The notes: generated by a model from the sequence alone, not told the origin. 64,000 nt of DNA from Capra hircus (GCF_001704415.2 NC_030811.1:58517591-58581590); one strand, 5' to 3'; positions 1-10,842 are shown, counted from the stretch's first letter. Numbers and translations are program-made.

Positions 1-795
1 CACACAATGGGTAATATTACAGGAGAGGAGCCCTAAGCTTAGGGAAGCTGAATCATTTATAGCAGGAAGTAATGCCTCACATCAACTCCAGAGGAAGGTA
101 TTTTCTTTACAAAATAGGCTGCTATTTGTTTTCCAAGTTTGCAAGAAAATCTGCCCTTTGTTTCAGAGGCAAGTACAAATCTTTCTCCTGTATTAAAAGA
201 CGGTCTGGAACAAGGGCAATTTGTGCTTCTCCTTACAAGACATGCAGAAATGCTAGCGATCCAGGGAGAGTTGTCTCCCAATGTGGCAGTGGCTTTTTTT
301 CTGCACCAACCTATCTAGAGCCTCAGCTGGGAAGACTCACATGGCTGGGGGCTGGAATTATGTGGAAGCCTCTTCATGCACATGTCTCATGGCTGAGCAG
401 ACTTAAAAACTGTCCTCAGCTGGGACTGTTGGCTGCTACCACCCTCTGTATGGGTTGGGATTCTCACATTATGGCAGCTGGATACGGAAAGGGAATATGG
501 TAAGAGGGTATGTGGAAAACAATTGAACGAACAGAACCCAAAGGGAAACTGTGTAGTATTTCCCAGCTGGCCTCAAGAGTCATGCAGCTTTGCTTTGCCA
601 CCTTCTCTTGGTTATAAGCAAGTCATTAGGGCAGCCCAGATGCAAGAGGAGGGTAATTAACCAAGGCCACATTGGAGAGCAATGAGATGGGATACTGTGG
701 TGATTGTCCTTGGAAAGTAGGCCCATGGAGTGTAGTGCCAACCCAAATGCCATAGTTCATGCTTAGTGTAGTAGAAAGAAACCAGCCTAAATATC
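1..795. other. Unrecognised non-coding sequence
   Basis: I see no gene or familiar repeat here. An open frame of 143 codons (72-503, +) has no recognisable domain, no Kozak context worth noting, and a composition like its surroundings, so I treat it as chance. Confidence 0.5.
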
Positions 796-797
796 TA

Positions 798-1005
798 CAG
801 GGCTCTGTTTCAGTTTCTGTTGTACCAATAAACTACCTGGCCATGACCTTGGGCAAATCACTTACCTAACTGAGCCCCTGAGATCCTAGTTCCCTGGGAG
901 AGCACCTGGAGCATAAAAGGAACCTGTCCTTCTTGCTTCACTAGGTTGTTGTGAAAGTGCTTTGAGGGTCCTGGATGTGCCAGACAAATAAGCAAGGGGT
1001 TCTAA
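798..1005 (+). repeat. MIR SINE relic
   Basis: The core 'cttgggcaaatcact' at about 849, followed by a 'ttgttgtgaaagtgc' stretch near 945, matches the central part of MIR, an old tRNA-derived SINE of all mammals. The copy is diverged and has no visible target duplication, as expected for its age. Confidence 0.75.
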
Positions 1006-1296
1006 GGATTATCTCATATGTGGCTGTCCAGGAGGTACAGTGTCTGCAGACCATCTGCACTGAAGGCTCTCTTGGAGCCTTACTGGATAAGAGGCACAAA
1101 GCTTCAAAATAAATAATGTAACCAAAGCCTTTTAATGCTTATAATCAAGTTACCCATGAAGAGGAGGGGTAGCACCTGGCTTTCTTGCCCTCTAAAGGCT
1201 AGAGAACAATAAAAGGATTAAACATACTGTGAATTAGCTTCTTGGGTGTTCCTAAGTAGGAGCCTCCTGTACCTAGTCAAGAGAAAATGAAGAGAA

Positions 1297-1333
<37 letters not shown>

Positions 1334-1571
1334 TAGTGGCAGGTAGGATTGTGGAGGGAGATGCCAAGAGCAGAATGCATAACTTACCCTGAATGATAGA
1401 GACCCATATCCCACTGCTGAGTACAGTTACCACTACAGGAGACTTAGTAATGGGTACATGCAATTTCCTGTGCCCTCAATGTCCACACCTTAGGACTGAT
1501 TGTGGGTAACAGAAGGGGAAATATTTTTAGTTTAGAACATCAAAAAGGCTTGAAGTGTTGCATATTAAAGT
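1006..1571. other. Unrecognised sequence around an (AG)n tract
   Basis: Apart from the AG microsatellite at 1301-1329 nothing is recognised. Confidence 0.5.
1301..1329. repeat. (AG)n microsatellite
   Basis: About 14 uninterrupted AG units are preceded by a short degenerate purine lead-in from 1287. This is a simple-sequence tract that may be length-variable. Confidence 0.95.
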
Positions 1572-1745
1572 TGTTGAGCATTTACTATGAGTAGAAATTT
1601 CATAAATCTGGGAGCTGAGTATTATTATTATAAAAGAAGAAACCAGGGTGCAGAGAAGAGAAGCAGATTGCCCAGACTGCATGGCCTGGAAGGGATAAAA
1701 GGACAACTTAAACTGAATACTGTTTGGCTCCAAAGCCCAGCCTTC
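1572..1745 (+). repeat. MIR SINE relic
   Basis: It runs from 'ttgttgagcatttact' through an 'agaaaccagg' core to 'tttggctccaaagccc', the order expected for MIR (growth-type start, ctgaggca-like core, gctccaga end). 1746-2062 beyond it shows nothing I recognise. Confidence 0.7.
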
Positions 1746-2062
1746 TCCATCATTTCCCTTATTTCTTTACCTCTTAGCAGGGGTAAAAGTAGGAGTGTGT
1801 GAGGGTAGAAACTGGAGTAAGAAGAGATCATCCAAGCTATGCCAGCCAAGGATTTGTTGCCATGAGGCATTCTGTCATGTCCCCAGCATCAGCCTGATAC
1901 TTTTGCAGAGTAAGAGTCAAAGGACAGGCAGAGGGAAAACTGCTTGGTCAAGTAGGTGAGTAGTTGCTGAATTTTCAAAGCTTGAGGCTGATTCATTCTG
2001 GGCAAAGCGTTGCCTCTGGAGCACCTCTGGTCTCAGTTTACTCTTCTTGATGTGTGCCATTC

Positions 2063-2360
2063 TACTCTTTTTATAGCTTGGTTTAGAGAGTATTTGTTGA
2101 GTGCTTGTTATGTGCAAGACACTTGCCTGCCTCTGGGGATGGCATGATGAATATAATTTCCTTGCCTGGATGAGCACTCAATTTAATGGGAGAAACAGAT
2201 CATTTTTATTCAGACTGATTAATGCTCTTATAGAGGAAAAAGCATAAGAATACATCCAGGCTCACCAGGGGTAGCAAGAGTCAAGGAAGTCTTCTTGGAG
2301 AATTTAATGGCTTAGTTGAGTCTTCAGGGACAATAGGGGCAGCATGATCAAAGTTACGGT
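2063..2360 (+). repeat. Ancient mammalian interspersed repeat, family uncertain
   Basis: 'tatttgttgagtgcttgt' followed by a 'ctggggatgg' segment, a 'gagcactcaat' segment and later 'tcaaggaagtcttcttgg' follows a very common old mammalian repeat that I recognise by pattern but cannot assign to a family. Related pieces occur at 33796-33900, 50700-50790 and 62770-62870. Confidence 0.5.
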
Positions 2361-2509
2361 GCATGGACCACTGCTACTCTACTAGTGTACATTATGGTTT
2401 CTTTCCTTTTGTCACTTCAAATGCCTTTAGCTTTAGGTAGTATAATACCCAACTCAAACAGGCTTAAGCAATAGGTGGACAACTAAACAGCTGCAGGATT
2501 GAAAGGGGG

Positions 2510-3097
2510 CCATAGCTCCAGAAAGAGTAGAGACTTTTAAAATCTTTAAAGGCCTTAAGAAAAATTTAAATGAAGTCCTCAACTTTTGAGAAAATATAAA
2601 TTAAGAAAATCGACAAAGAAATAGAAAATCTGTATATACCATGAACTCCTTAAAGAACTAAACCAATAGACGTAAATCTCTTTGGCAAAAAGGACATAAC
2701 ATGGTACAGCTGGAAAGTTTCACAAAACCTACAAGAAACATATAACTCTTATACAAACTGATAATCTTCTAATTAGTGGAGACAAATCTTTTAATTTCCT
2801 CCCTAAATTTAGGAAAACATATGATAAAATTTAACAGCCATTAATACTATGAAACCCTTAGCAAACCATACATGAAAGAGAATTTCCTTAACTTCTCAAA
2901 AATCAAGGACATCTGTTATACTTGATGGTGAAACTTTAGACATATTCATGTGAAGTCAAGCACGAACAAGGAGGCCTATTATTACCTCTCCTAGTCCACA
3001 TTGTGCTGGATATTCTAGCCAATGCAATAGGACAAGGGGGAAAAATTAAAGATGAATGAAAGACACAAATTACTGTTGTTTATAGATTAAATAGAAA
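2510..3097 (+). mobile_element. Old L1 ORF2 fragment, upstream part (split element)
   Basis: A diverged L1 ORF2 segment in sense orientation. 'tattattacctctcctagt' near 2977 and 'ttctagccaatgcaatagg' near 3013 correspond to the region around the reverse-transcriptase palm. The frame is destroyed by many stops. The sequence stops abruptly at about 3097, and its continuation in the L1 order resumes at 6367, so a later L1 insertion split it. Confidence 0.75.
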
Positions 3098-3902
3098 ACA
3101 AATGAGCAGAAGATCTAAATAGACATTTCTCCAAAGAAGACATGCAGGTGGTCAATAAGCACATGAAAAGATGCTCATGACAGCTAATTATTAGAGAAGT
3201 GCAAATCAAAATTACAATGAGGTACCACCTCCCACCAGACAGAATGACCATCGTTAAAAGGCTACAAATAATAAATATTGGAGAGAGTGTGGAGAAAAGA
3301 GAACCTTCTTACACTGTTGGTGGGAATCTAATTGATATAGCCACTATGGAAAACAATATGTAGGTTCCTCAAAAGACTAAAAATAGAGTTGTTATATGAT
3401 CCAGCAATTCCACTCCCGGTCATATACCCAGACAAAGCTATAATTTGAAAAGGTACATGCACCCCTATGTTGATAACAGCAATATTCACAATAACCAAGA
3501 CATGGAAAAAGCTTAAATATCCATTGATAGATGACTAAAGAAATGAAGATAAAGAAATATATTCTTTATGAATAGATAAATATATATATATATTTAATTC
3601 ATCCATAAGAAAGAATGAGCTCATTCATAAGATATTACTCATCCACAAGAAAGAATGAACTAATGCCATTTGCAGTAACCTGAGTGGACCTGAGATTATC
3701 ATACTAAGTGAAATAAATCAGAAAGAGAATGAAAAATACCATATAATATCATTTGTATGTGGCATCTAAAATATGACACAAATAATATATCTACAAAAAA
3801 GAAACAGACAGACACAGAGGACAGACTTGTGGTTGCCAAAGGACAGGGAAGTCAGGGAGGAAACGATTAGGAGATTAGGATTAGCAGATGCAAACTAGTA
3901 TA
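3098..3902 (+). mobile_element. Younger L1, part 1 (ORF2 C-terminus and start of 3' UTR)
   Basis: It begins at 'aaatgagcagaagatcta' and follows the L1 ORF2 3' end ('tccaaagaagacatgcag', 'ccatgaaaag'-like, 'gttggtgggaatctaat', 'ccagcaattccactcc') into the 3' UTR around 'gattagcagatgcaaacta'. It is 5'-truncated and inserted inside the old L1. It contains a local duplication near 3597-3668. It is cut at 3902 by an antisense BovB, and the L1 tail resumes at 6180. Confidence 0.85.
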
Positions 3903-6077
3903 TCAGTTCAGTTCAAACACTCAGTCGTGCCTGACTCTTTGCAATCCCATGGACTGCAGCAAGCCAGGCCTCCCTGTCTAACACCAACTCCCAGAGTTTA
4001 CTCAAACTCATGTCCATTGAGTTGGATGGTGATGCCATCCAACCATCTCATCCTCTGTCATCCCCTTCTCTTCCTGCCTTCAGTCTTTCCCAGCATCAAG
4101 GTCTTTTCCAATGAGTCAGCTCTTCACATCAGGTAGCCAAGTTGTTGAAGTTTCAGCTTCAACATCAGTCCTTTCAATGAACACTCAGCATTGATCTCCT
4201 TTAGGATGGACTGGTTGGATCTCCTTGCAGTCCAAGGGACTCTCAAGAGTCTTCTCCAACACTGCAGTTGAAAAGCATCAATTCTTCAGCGCTCAGCTTT
4301 CTTTATAGTCCAACTCTCACATCCATACGTGACTACTGGAAAAACCATAGCCTTGATGATCCAGACCATTGTTGGCAAAGTAATGTCTCTACTTTTTAAT
4401 ATGCTGCCTAGGTTGGTCATGGCTTTCCTTCCAAGGAGTAAGCGTCTTTTAATTTCATGGCTGCAATCACCATCTGCAGTGATTTTGGAGCCCCCAAAAA
4501 TAAAGTCTGACACTGTTTCCACTGTTTCCCCATCTATTTCTCATGAAGTGATGGGACCAGATGTCATGATCTTAATTTTCTGAATATTGAGTTTTAAACC
4601 AACTTTTTTACTCTCCTTTTTCACTTTTATCAAGAGGGTCTTTAGTTCTTCACCACTGCAGGGTGGTGTCATCTGCATATCTAAGGTTATTGATATTTCT
4701 CCCAGCAATCTCGATTCCAGCTTGTGCTTCATCCAGCCCAGCATTTCTCATGATGTACTCTGCATATAAGCAGGGTGACAATATACAGCCTTGACATACT
4801 CCTTTTCTTATTTGGAACCAGTCTGTTGGTCCATGTCCAGTTCTAACTGTTGCTTCCTGACTTGCAACAGATTTCTCAAGAGGCAGGTCAGGTGGTCTGG
4901 TATTCTCATCTCTTTCAGAATTTTCCACAGTTTGTTGTGATCTACACAGTCAAAGGCTTTGGCATAGTCAATAAAGCAGAAATAGATGTTTTTCTGGAAC
5001 TCTCTTGCTTTTTCGATGATCCAGCGGATGTTGGCAATTTGATCTCTGGTTCCTCTGCCTTTTCTAAAACCAGCTTGAACATCTGGAAGTTCATGGTTCA
5101 CATATTGCTGAAGCCTGGCTTGGAGAATTTTGAGCATTACTTTACTAGCATGTGAGATGAGTGCAATTGTGAGGTAGTTTGAGCATTCTTTGGCATTGCC
5201 TTTTTTTGGGATTGGGACGAAAACTGACCTTTTCCTGTCCTGTGGCCACTGCTGAGTTTTCCAAATGTGCTGGCATATTGAGTGCAACACTTTCACAGCA
5301 TCCTTTTAGGATCTGAAATAGCTCAATTGGAATTCTATCACCCCCGCTAGCTTTGTTCGTAGTGATGCTTCCTAAGGCCCACTTGACTTCACATTCCAGG
5401 ATGTCTGGCTCTAGGTGAGTGATCACACCATCATGATTATCTGGGTCATGAAGATCTTTTTTGTACAGTTCTTCTGTGTATTCTTGCCACCTCTTCTTAA
5501 TATCTTCTGCTTCTGTTAGGTCCATATGATTTCTGTCCTTTATCAAGCCCATCTTTGCGTGAAATGTTCCCTTGGTATCTCTAATTATCTTGAAGAGTTC
5601 TCTAGTCTTCCCCATTCTATTGTTTTCCCTATTTCTTTGCACTGATCACTGAGGAAGGCTTTCTTATCTCTCCTTGCTATTCTTTGGAACTCTGCATTCA
5701 AATGTGTATATGTTTCCTTTTCTCCTTTACCTTTTGCTTCTCTTCTTTTCACAGTTATTTCCTCCCCAGACAGCCATTTTGCTTTTTTGCATTTCTTTTC
5801 CATGGGGATGGTCTTGATCCCTGTCTCCTATACAATGTTATGAACCTCCATCCATAGTTCATCAGGCACTCTGTCTATCAGATCTAGTCCCTTAAATCTA
5901 CTTCTTACTTCCACTGTATAATCATAAGGGATTTGATTTAGGTCATACTTGAATGGTCTAGTGGCTTTCCCTACTTTCTTCAGTTTAAGTCTGAATTTGG
6001 CAATAAGGAGTTCATGATCTGAGCCACAGTCAGCTCCCTGTCTTGTTTTTGCTGACTGTATAGAGCTTCTCCATATA
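3903..6077 (-). mobile_element. BovB (RTE) LINE, 5'-truncated, antisense
   Basis: On the minus strand this runs from the endonuclease-RT linker of BovB ORF2 (near 6077) to its 3' end at 3903, where 'ttcagttcagttcaaac' is the typical tail. An 11-bp target duplication, 'aaactagtata', lies at 3892-3902 and 6180-6190, inside the L1 3' UTR. Between the BovB 5' end and the right duplication lies about 100 bp of extra sequence, annotated separately. BovB is an RTE-clade non-LTR retrotransposon whose patchy spread in ruminants and squamates is attributed to horizontal transfer. Confidence 0.92.
4286..6076 (-). pseudogene. Broken BovB ORF2 (reverse transcriptase)
   Basis: Fragments in several frames together cover the linker ('SDHELLIAKFRLKL' near 6000), the finger/palm region ('GFRKGRGTRDQIANI' near 5060, motif A 'FIDYAKAFDC' near 4960), motif C 'YADD' near 4665 and the C-terminal part ('ESWTIKKAER' near 4290). 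Frame changes near 5580-5650, 5150-5300, 4810-4930, 4650-4740 and 4530 plus in-frame stops kill the gene. The endonuclease domain is absent. The catalytic motifs are still legible, so decay is moderate. Confidence 0.9.
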
Positions 6078-6183
6078 GGATGTATTATAGCAACCAAAAA
6101 TGTATTATAGCAACAAAATTATAACGTGGCCAGAAGTAAATCTAACAAAAGTGATGAAAATCTTCTATAAAGAAACTATAAAC
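6078..6183 (+). repeat. Copied L1 segment at the BovB 5' junction
   Basis: 6097-6183 is a near copy of 6481-6565 in the same orientation ('atgtattatagcaacaaa' in both, then 'tggccagaagtaaa'). The 14-mer 'tgtattatagcaac' also occurs once more at 6081-6094, directly against the BovB end. The segment lies inside the target duplication, so it arrived with, or during, the BovB insertion. Confidence 0.85.
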
Positions 6184-6366
6184 TAGTATACAGGATGGAC
6201 AAACAACAAGATCTCACTGTATAGCAGAGGGAACTGTATTCAGTATCCTGTGATAAACCATAATGGAAAGGAACATGCGGAGAATCTGTACCTTAGTCAT
6301 TCTGCTATATAGCCGAAATTAACACAACATTGTAAATCAACTATACTTCAATAAGATTATTAAAAA
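6180..6366 (+). mobile_element. Younger L1, part 2 (3' UTR and tail)
   Basis: 'tgtatagcagagggaactgt', 'cctgtgataaaccataat' and 'cacaacattgtaaatcaact' form the bovine-type L1 3' end, closing with an A-rich tail at about 6360. It continues exactly from 3902 once the BovB is removed. Confidence 0.9.
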
Positions 6367-7390
6367 AGGGTTACAAATAAACTATTTGAACTAAGCTTTT
6401 AACAAAACCACTTGATATAAGATCAACATAAACAACAATATCCCAATGTACTTAAAACAACAAATTAGAAAATATACTCGAAAATGTATTATAGCAACAA
6501 AATTATAATGTGGCCAGAAGTAAACCTAACAAAAGATATGAAAATCTTCTATAAGGAAAATATAAAACATTATTGGATGACATGAAGAATAGCTCAGATA
6601 AATGAAAAAGTATGCCATCTCTACAGACAAGAAGAATCAATATCATAAAAATGTAAAATTTCCCTCATGTTAATGTATTACTTCAATTAAATTCCAAGCA
6701 AAACACCCAGTATATGTATTTTTGCCATAACCTGCCAGTAGAATCTAAAAGTATTAAAAATAAAAGCCTTGAATATTCAGGCATTTTTGAAGATGAAGAA
6801 AGCACAGGAATTTTCTTAAAAGAGGTATCAAGGCTTATTATAAAACTATCATAATTAATAGTGTGTGGTATTTGTATAGATTATGCTAGCAAGCCATAAA
6901 CAGGCACCCACAAGTCCCTGTAAACTTTGTCTGTGAAAGATGTAGCATTATGAATCACTGGAGAAAAGATATTCTATTCAGTGAATATTGCTGGGCCAGT
7001 TAGTTAGTCATACAAAAAGAAACTGGATCTTTACCTCAGATAATACACAAAAATTAATTCTAGGTAAATTAAAGAACTAAATGCAAATAGTGAAACATTT
7101 AGGAAAAAAATGAAGAAAAAATTTAACAGTTATAGAAAAGAATTTCTTAAAATACAATAAGCTAAAACTATTTTTTAAAGTTTGATAAATTTCACTGATT
7201 AAGATATTTCTGTATAGAGAAATATACCATAAATATAACTAACAGATATTATATTTTTAAAGGGAAATAGTAATGAGAAATGATACTTGTTGGTATACAA
7301 CCTTCAGAATATTAGTATATAAATCATATTTAAAACTTCTAAAAGTAATAATTGCAAGACAAACAACTCAGTAGAAAAATAGGCAAAGAA
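6367..7390 (+). mobile_element. Old L1 ORF2 fragment, downstream part
   Basis: This is the continuation of the element seen at 2510-3097. 'taaacctaacaaaagatatg' at about 6520, 'ggatctttacctcagata' at about 7026 and the following A-rich run follow L1 ORF2 order. All frames are closed. It contains the source-like copy (6481-6565) of the segment at 6097-6183. Confidence 0.7.
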
Positions 7391-7965
7391 TATTAATTTC
7401 CTTTAGTGTCCTTTTTCCCTATTCCATTTAATAACAGGACTTCCGGAGTTTAGATATATAATTGACTGTGCTGAGGACTATATTTTCTAGCTTCCTTGTA
7501 GCTAAGTATGTCCAGATGACTAAATCTTGGCCAGTCATGTTAATGGAAGCAATGTGTCCATTCTAGTCTTATGTTTTGAGAAGGCCATTGTTTGCCAGCA
7601 ACTTCTGCCCCATTTCTGTTTCTCAGAGGCTAGAATGCAGACTTAGTTGAAGTCTATGAGTCATCTGGTGGACTAAGACCAAACCCTAGAGAATGGCATG
7701 GTAACAAAGTTAAGGAATTTGGATTCCTGGGTTACTTCCTAGAGCAGAATTGCCTACCTATCCTGATCTGCCCACCCATTCCTGCCTTATTATGCAAGAG
7801 AACAATGAATTTCTTTGATATTTGAGTGCCTGAATTTGGAGATCTTTGTTATACCAGTTTTACCTATATCCCAACTAATGTAGATAGGAGTAGGAATTTG
7901 AATGATACACAAATATGTATATTAAATATAATAGGAGATTGAAGTAAATAATATAAAAATACATA
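7391..7965 (+). repeat. Probable ancient LTR- or DNA-transposon-type repeat
   Basis: 'cttccttgtagctaagtatg', 'tcttggccagtcatgtt', 'gcaagagaacaatgaat' and an ending near 'cccaactaatg' follow the layout of a familiar old mammalian repeat whose family I cannot name safely. No open frame of note. Confidence 0.4.
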
Positions 7966-8746
7966 TTGTGTTGTTCAGTCACCAGTCATGTCTATTTGTA
8001 ACTCCATGAACTGCAGCACCCCAGGCCTCCATGCCCCTCACTATCTCCCAGAGTATGCACAAGTTCATGTTCATTGCATCAGTGATGCCATCCAGCCATC
8101 TCATCCTCTGACACCTTCTTCTCCTTCTGCCCTCAGTCTTTCCCAGCAGTAGGAACTTTTCCAATGAATCAGCTGTTTGCATCAGATGGCCAAAATACTG
8201 GAGCTTCAGGTTCAGCATCAGTCCTTCCAGTGAATATTTAGGGTTGATCTCCCTTAAAGATTGATTGTTTTGACCTCCTTGCTATCCAAGGGGCTTTCAG
8301 GAGTCTTCAGCACCACAGTTCGAAGGCATCGATTCTTTGGCATTATGCCTTCTTTATGTCCAGCTCTCACAACTGTATGTGACCACTGGAAAGACCATAG
8401 CCTTGACTATATGGCCCTTTGTTGGCAGAGTAATGTCTCCATTTTTCAACACACTGTCTCGGTTTGTCATTGCTTTCCTGCTAAGAAGCAAATTGTCTTC
8501 TGATTTCATGGCTGCAGTCACCATCCACAGTGATTTTGGAGCCCAGGAAGAGGAAATCTGTCACTACTTCACCTTTTCCCCTCTATTTGCCATGCAGTAA
8601 TGGGGCTGGATGCCATGATCTTGGTTTTTTTAATATTTAGTCTTAAGCTGGCTCTTTTACTCTCCTTCACCCTCATTAAGAGGTTTTTTTGTTCCTCTTC
8701 GCCTTCTGCCATTAGAGTGGTATCATCCACATATCTGAGGTTGTTG
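7966..8746 (-). mobile_element. Older BovB 3' portion, antisense
   Basis: The 3' end of BovB in minus orientation ('ttgttcagtcaccagtcatg' through the RT C-terminus) is more diverged than the other copies here; the longest legible piece is about 79 codons at 7979-8218. It continues for a few bases at 9019-9035 beyond an inserted BOV-A2, then runs into AT-rich simple sequence. Confidence 0.85.
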
Positions 8747-9018
8747 CTACTGCTGCTAAGTCGCTTCAGTCATGTCTGACTCTGTGCAACCCCATAGATG
8801 GCAGCCCACCAGGCTCCCCTGTCCCTGGGATTCTCCAGGCAAGAACACTGGAGTGTGTTGCCATTTCCTTCTCCAATGCATGAAAGTGAAAAGTGAAAGT
8901 GAAGTCTCTCAGTCATGTCCAACCCTCAGCGACCCCATGGACTGCAGCCTTCCAGGCTCCTCCATCCATGCGATTTTCCAGGCAAGAGTATTGGAGTGGG
9001 GTGCCATTGCCTTCTCCG
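8747..9018 (-). mobile_element. BOV-A2 SINE, antisense
   Basis: A dimeric BOV-A2 read on the minus strand: a short triplet tail ('ctactgctgctaagtcgct'), two BovA monomers separated by 'atgcatgaaagtgaaaagtg', and a 5' end at 'gtgccattgccttctcc'. A perfect 11-bp target duplication 'tgaggttgttg' at 8736-8746 and 9019-9029 proves insertion into the older BovB. Confidence 0.95.
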
Positions 9019-9035
9019 TGAGGTTGTTGATACCT

Positions 9036-9135
9036 ATACATATACATATTATTATTTTATATTATATATAATAATATATAATATTATATTATATATTATA
9101 TTTACATTACTATCTATTATATTATATTATGTATT
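9036..9135. repeat. AT-rich simple sequence
   Basis: About 100 bp made almost only of A and T with many TAT/ATA runs and self-complementary stretches, starting where BovB homology ends. Confidence 0.9.
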
Positions 9136-9170
9136 TGTGTAAGGACACGACTGAGCAACTTCACTTTCAT
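9136..9170 (+). mobile_element. BovA-type SINE scrap
   Basis: 'aaggacacgactgagcaact' followed by 'tcactttcatt' is the end of a BovA monomer in plus orientation; only about 30 bp remain. Confidence 0.6.
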
Positions 9171-9224
9171 TATTTAAATAAATATTTATTTTTTAAAACA
9201 TCCTAAAATAGAGTACTACTGTTG

Positions 9225-9682
9225 GGGAAAAATGTGAAAAAGGATATTAATGTTAAACATCCACCCAAATCCACATGTTGAAATCCTAAGCTCCAGTGCC
9301 TCAAAATGCAACCTTGTTTGAAAATAAAGTCATGGCAGAAGTGATTGGTCAAGTTAAAATGAGGTCTATTTAGGGTGGGCCCTAATCGAATATGACTGTT
9401 GTCTAATTTCCCCATTAGTCACTTGGCTGGTGTCTAGTGGAAAATTTAGACACAAACATAAAGATGAACAGAGGGAGATGATGTGTAGAGACACAGTCGT
9501 CTATAAGCCAAGGAGAAGACCTGGGACAGATGCTTCCTAACAGCCCTCAGAAGGAACCAACTTTGCAACATCTTCATTTTGGAATTCCAGCTTCCAGAAT
9601 TGTGAGACAATCAATTCCTGTTGTTTAAGCCACCCAGTTTATAGTGCTCACTTATGGCAGCCCTAGCACACTAATCCACCTG
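9225..9682 (+). mobile_element. MaLR (MLT1/MST-like) solo LTR relic
   Basis: 'gaaatcctaagctccagtgc', 'tagggtgggccctaatcga', 'ccctcagaaggaacc' and 'cctgttgtttaagccaccca' occur in the order of a mammalian MaLR long terminal repeat. It is non-coding, with no internal region beside it. The subfamily is not decided. Confidence 0.75.
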
Positions 9683-9688
9683 GGTGTG

Positions 9689-9902
9689 TTCAGCTTCTAA
9701 GTTGTGTCCAACTCTGTATGACCCTGTAGACTATAGCTTGCCAGGCTCCTCTGTCTGTGGAATTCTCCAGGCAAAGATACTGAGGTGGGTAGCCATTTCC
9801 TACTCCAGAGGATCTTCCTGAACCAGGGATTGAATCCATGTCTCTTGTGTCTCCTGCACTGCAAGGGGATTCTTTACCTGCTGAACCCCTGGGGAAGTCC
9901 AA
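9689..9902 (-). mobile_element. Bov-tA SINE, antisense
   Basis: The minus strand reads a tRNA-like head (right end, 'acttccccaggggttcagca') followed by the BovA body ('ccatggg'-type core, 'gagtcgg'-type end at left). It is diverged but complete in layout. Confidence 0.85.
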
Positions 9903-10440
9903 ACTTATCTACCTGTGACTCAACGATTCCTTGTATAGGTGTATGTCTACAGAAACTCTCACAAGAGTGCACCAGAAGTTACACAGAAGGGTGAAGCATG
10001 GCAATAATGAAATATTGGATATTCATCAATAAGAAAATAAATATTATACATAAAGTATATTAACACAGTGGGAAACTCTACCACGGAACAATGATGAACT
10101 AGTAGCCTCTCAATAGGGATTAAAATATGCAAAATTTTTAAAGTTCACATCCAAAAATATTTTTAAATAAAATTTTAAAACAAAATAAAATACAAGCTGA
10201 GAAAAAGTATTTGTGAAATAAGACAGCAAATGGATTTTTATTCATTTTGCTATGAAGAGTTCTTATAAACAATGACAAAAAGGTAAATACTTCCATACAA
10301 AGGGACAAGACACAGCAGCACTTTGAAGAGAAATGTAAATAACAAATAAATGTAGGAAAAAATATTCATTACCAATAAGAACAAACGAATACAATCTTAT
10401 ATCAGGAGAAACCAAAAAGATTTAAAATCTTAACCTTGCA
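9903..10440 (+). mobile_element. Old L1 (L1M-type) fragments
   Basis: 'gtgtatgtctacagaaactc' and 'acaagagtgcaccagaagtt' near 9940-9980 match old L1 ORF2 3' sequence; the A-rich stretch from 10190 to 10440 looks like another old L1 piece. No frame survives. Confidence 0.55.
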
Positions 10441-10617
10441 AAGATTAGTAGCACACCAAACTCCCCTGTGCATGATATTTTCCAGGTAAGAATAGCGCAG
10501 TGGGTTCCCATTTCCTTCTCCAGGAGACCCTCCCAGTCTAAGGATCGAACCCACAGCTCCTGCTGTGTCTCCTGCATTGCAGGTGGATTCTTTACCACTG
10601 AGCCACCAGGAAAGCCC
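10441..10617 (-). mobile_element. Bov-tA SINE, antisense
   Basis: The minus strand reads the tRNA-derived head 'gggctttcctggtggctcag' at the right end, then the BovA part; the far 3' end is truncated near 10441. It abuts an oppositely oriented SINE head. Confidence 0.88.
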
Positions 10618-10672
10618 ATTCCCAAGTGGCTCAGTGGTAAAGAATTTGTCTGCCAACACAGGAGATGTAGGT
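10618..10672 (+). mobile_element. Bov-tA head fragment, sense
   Basis: 'aagtggctcagtggtaaaga' and 'acacaggagatgtaggtt' are the tRNA-like head of a second SINE, truncated after about 55 bp. 10627-10645 is an exact inverted copy of 10587-10605 with 21 bp between them. Confidence 0.85.
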
Positions 10673-10842
10673 TAGTATCTGAGTATGAAAAGTTGAGATA
10701 TTAATCAATGCCAGTGATTAATAATCTTATTTGAAGGACAGTTTTGCAGTATTAAAAACAACTAAAATATGGAAACCTTTTTGTCTTCCAATATTAATGT
10801 ATCTTAAAATAATAAGAAAGTAACTCAAAGATGTAATCAACC

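Noticed and set aside
72..503. 143-codon open frame on the plus strand
   Set aside because: No domain, no similar reading in context, and non-coding-like composition.
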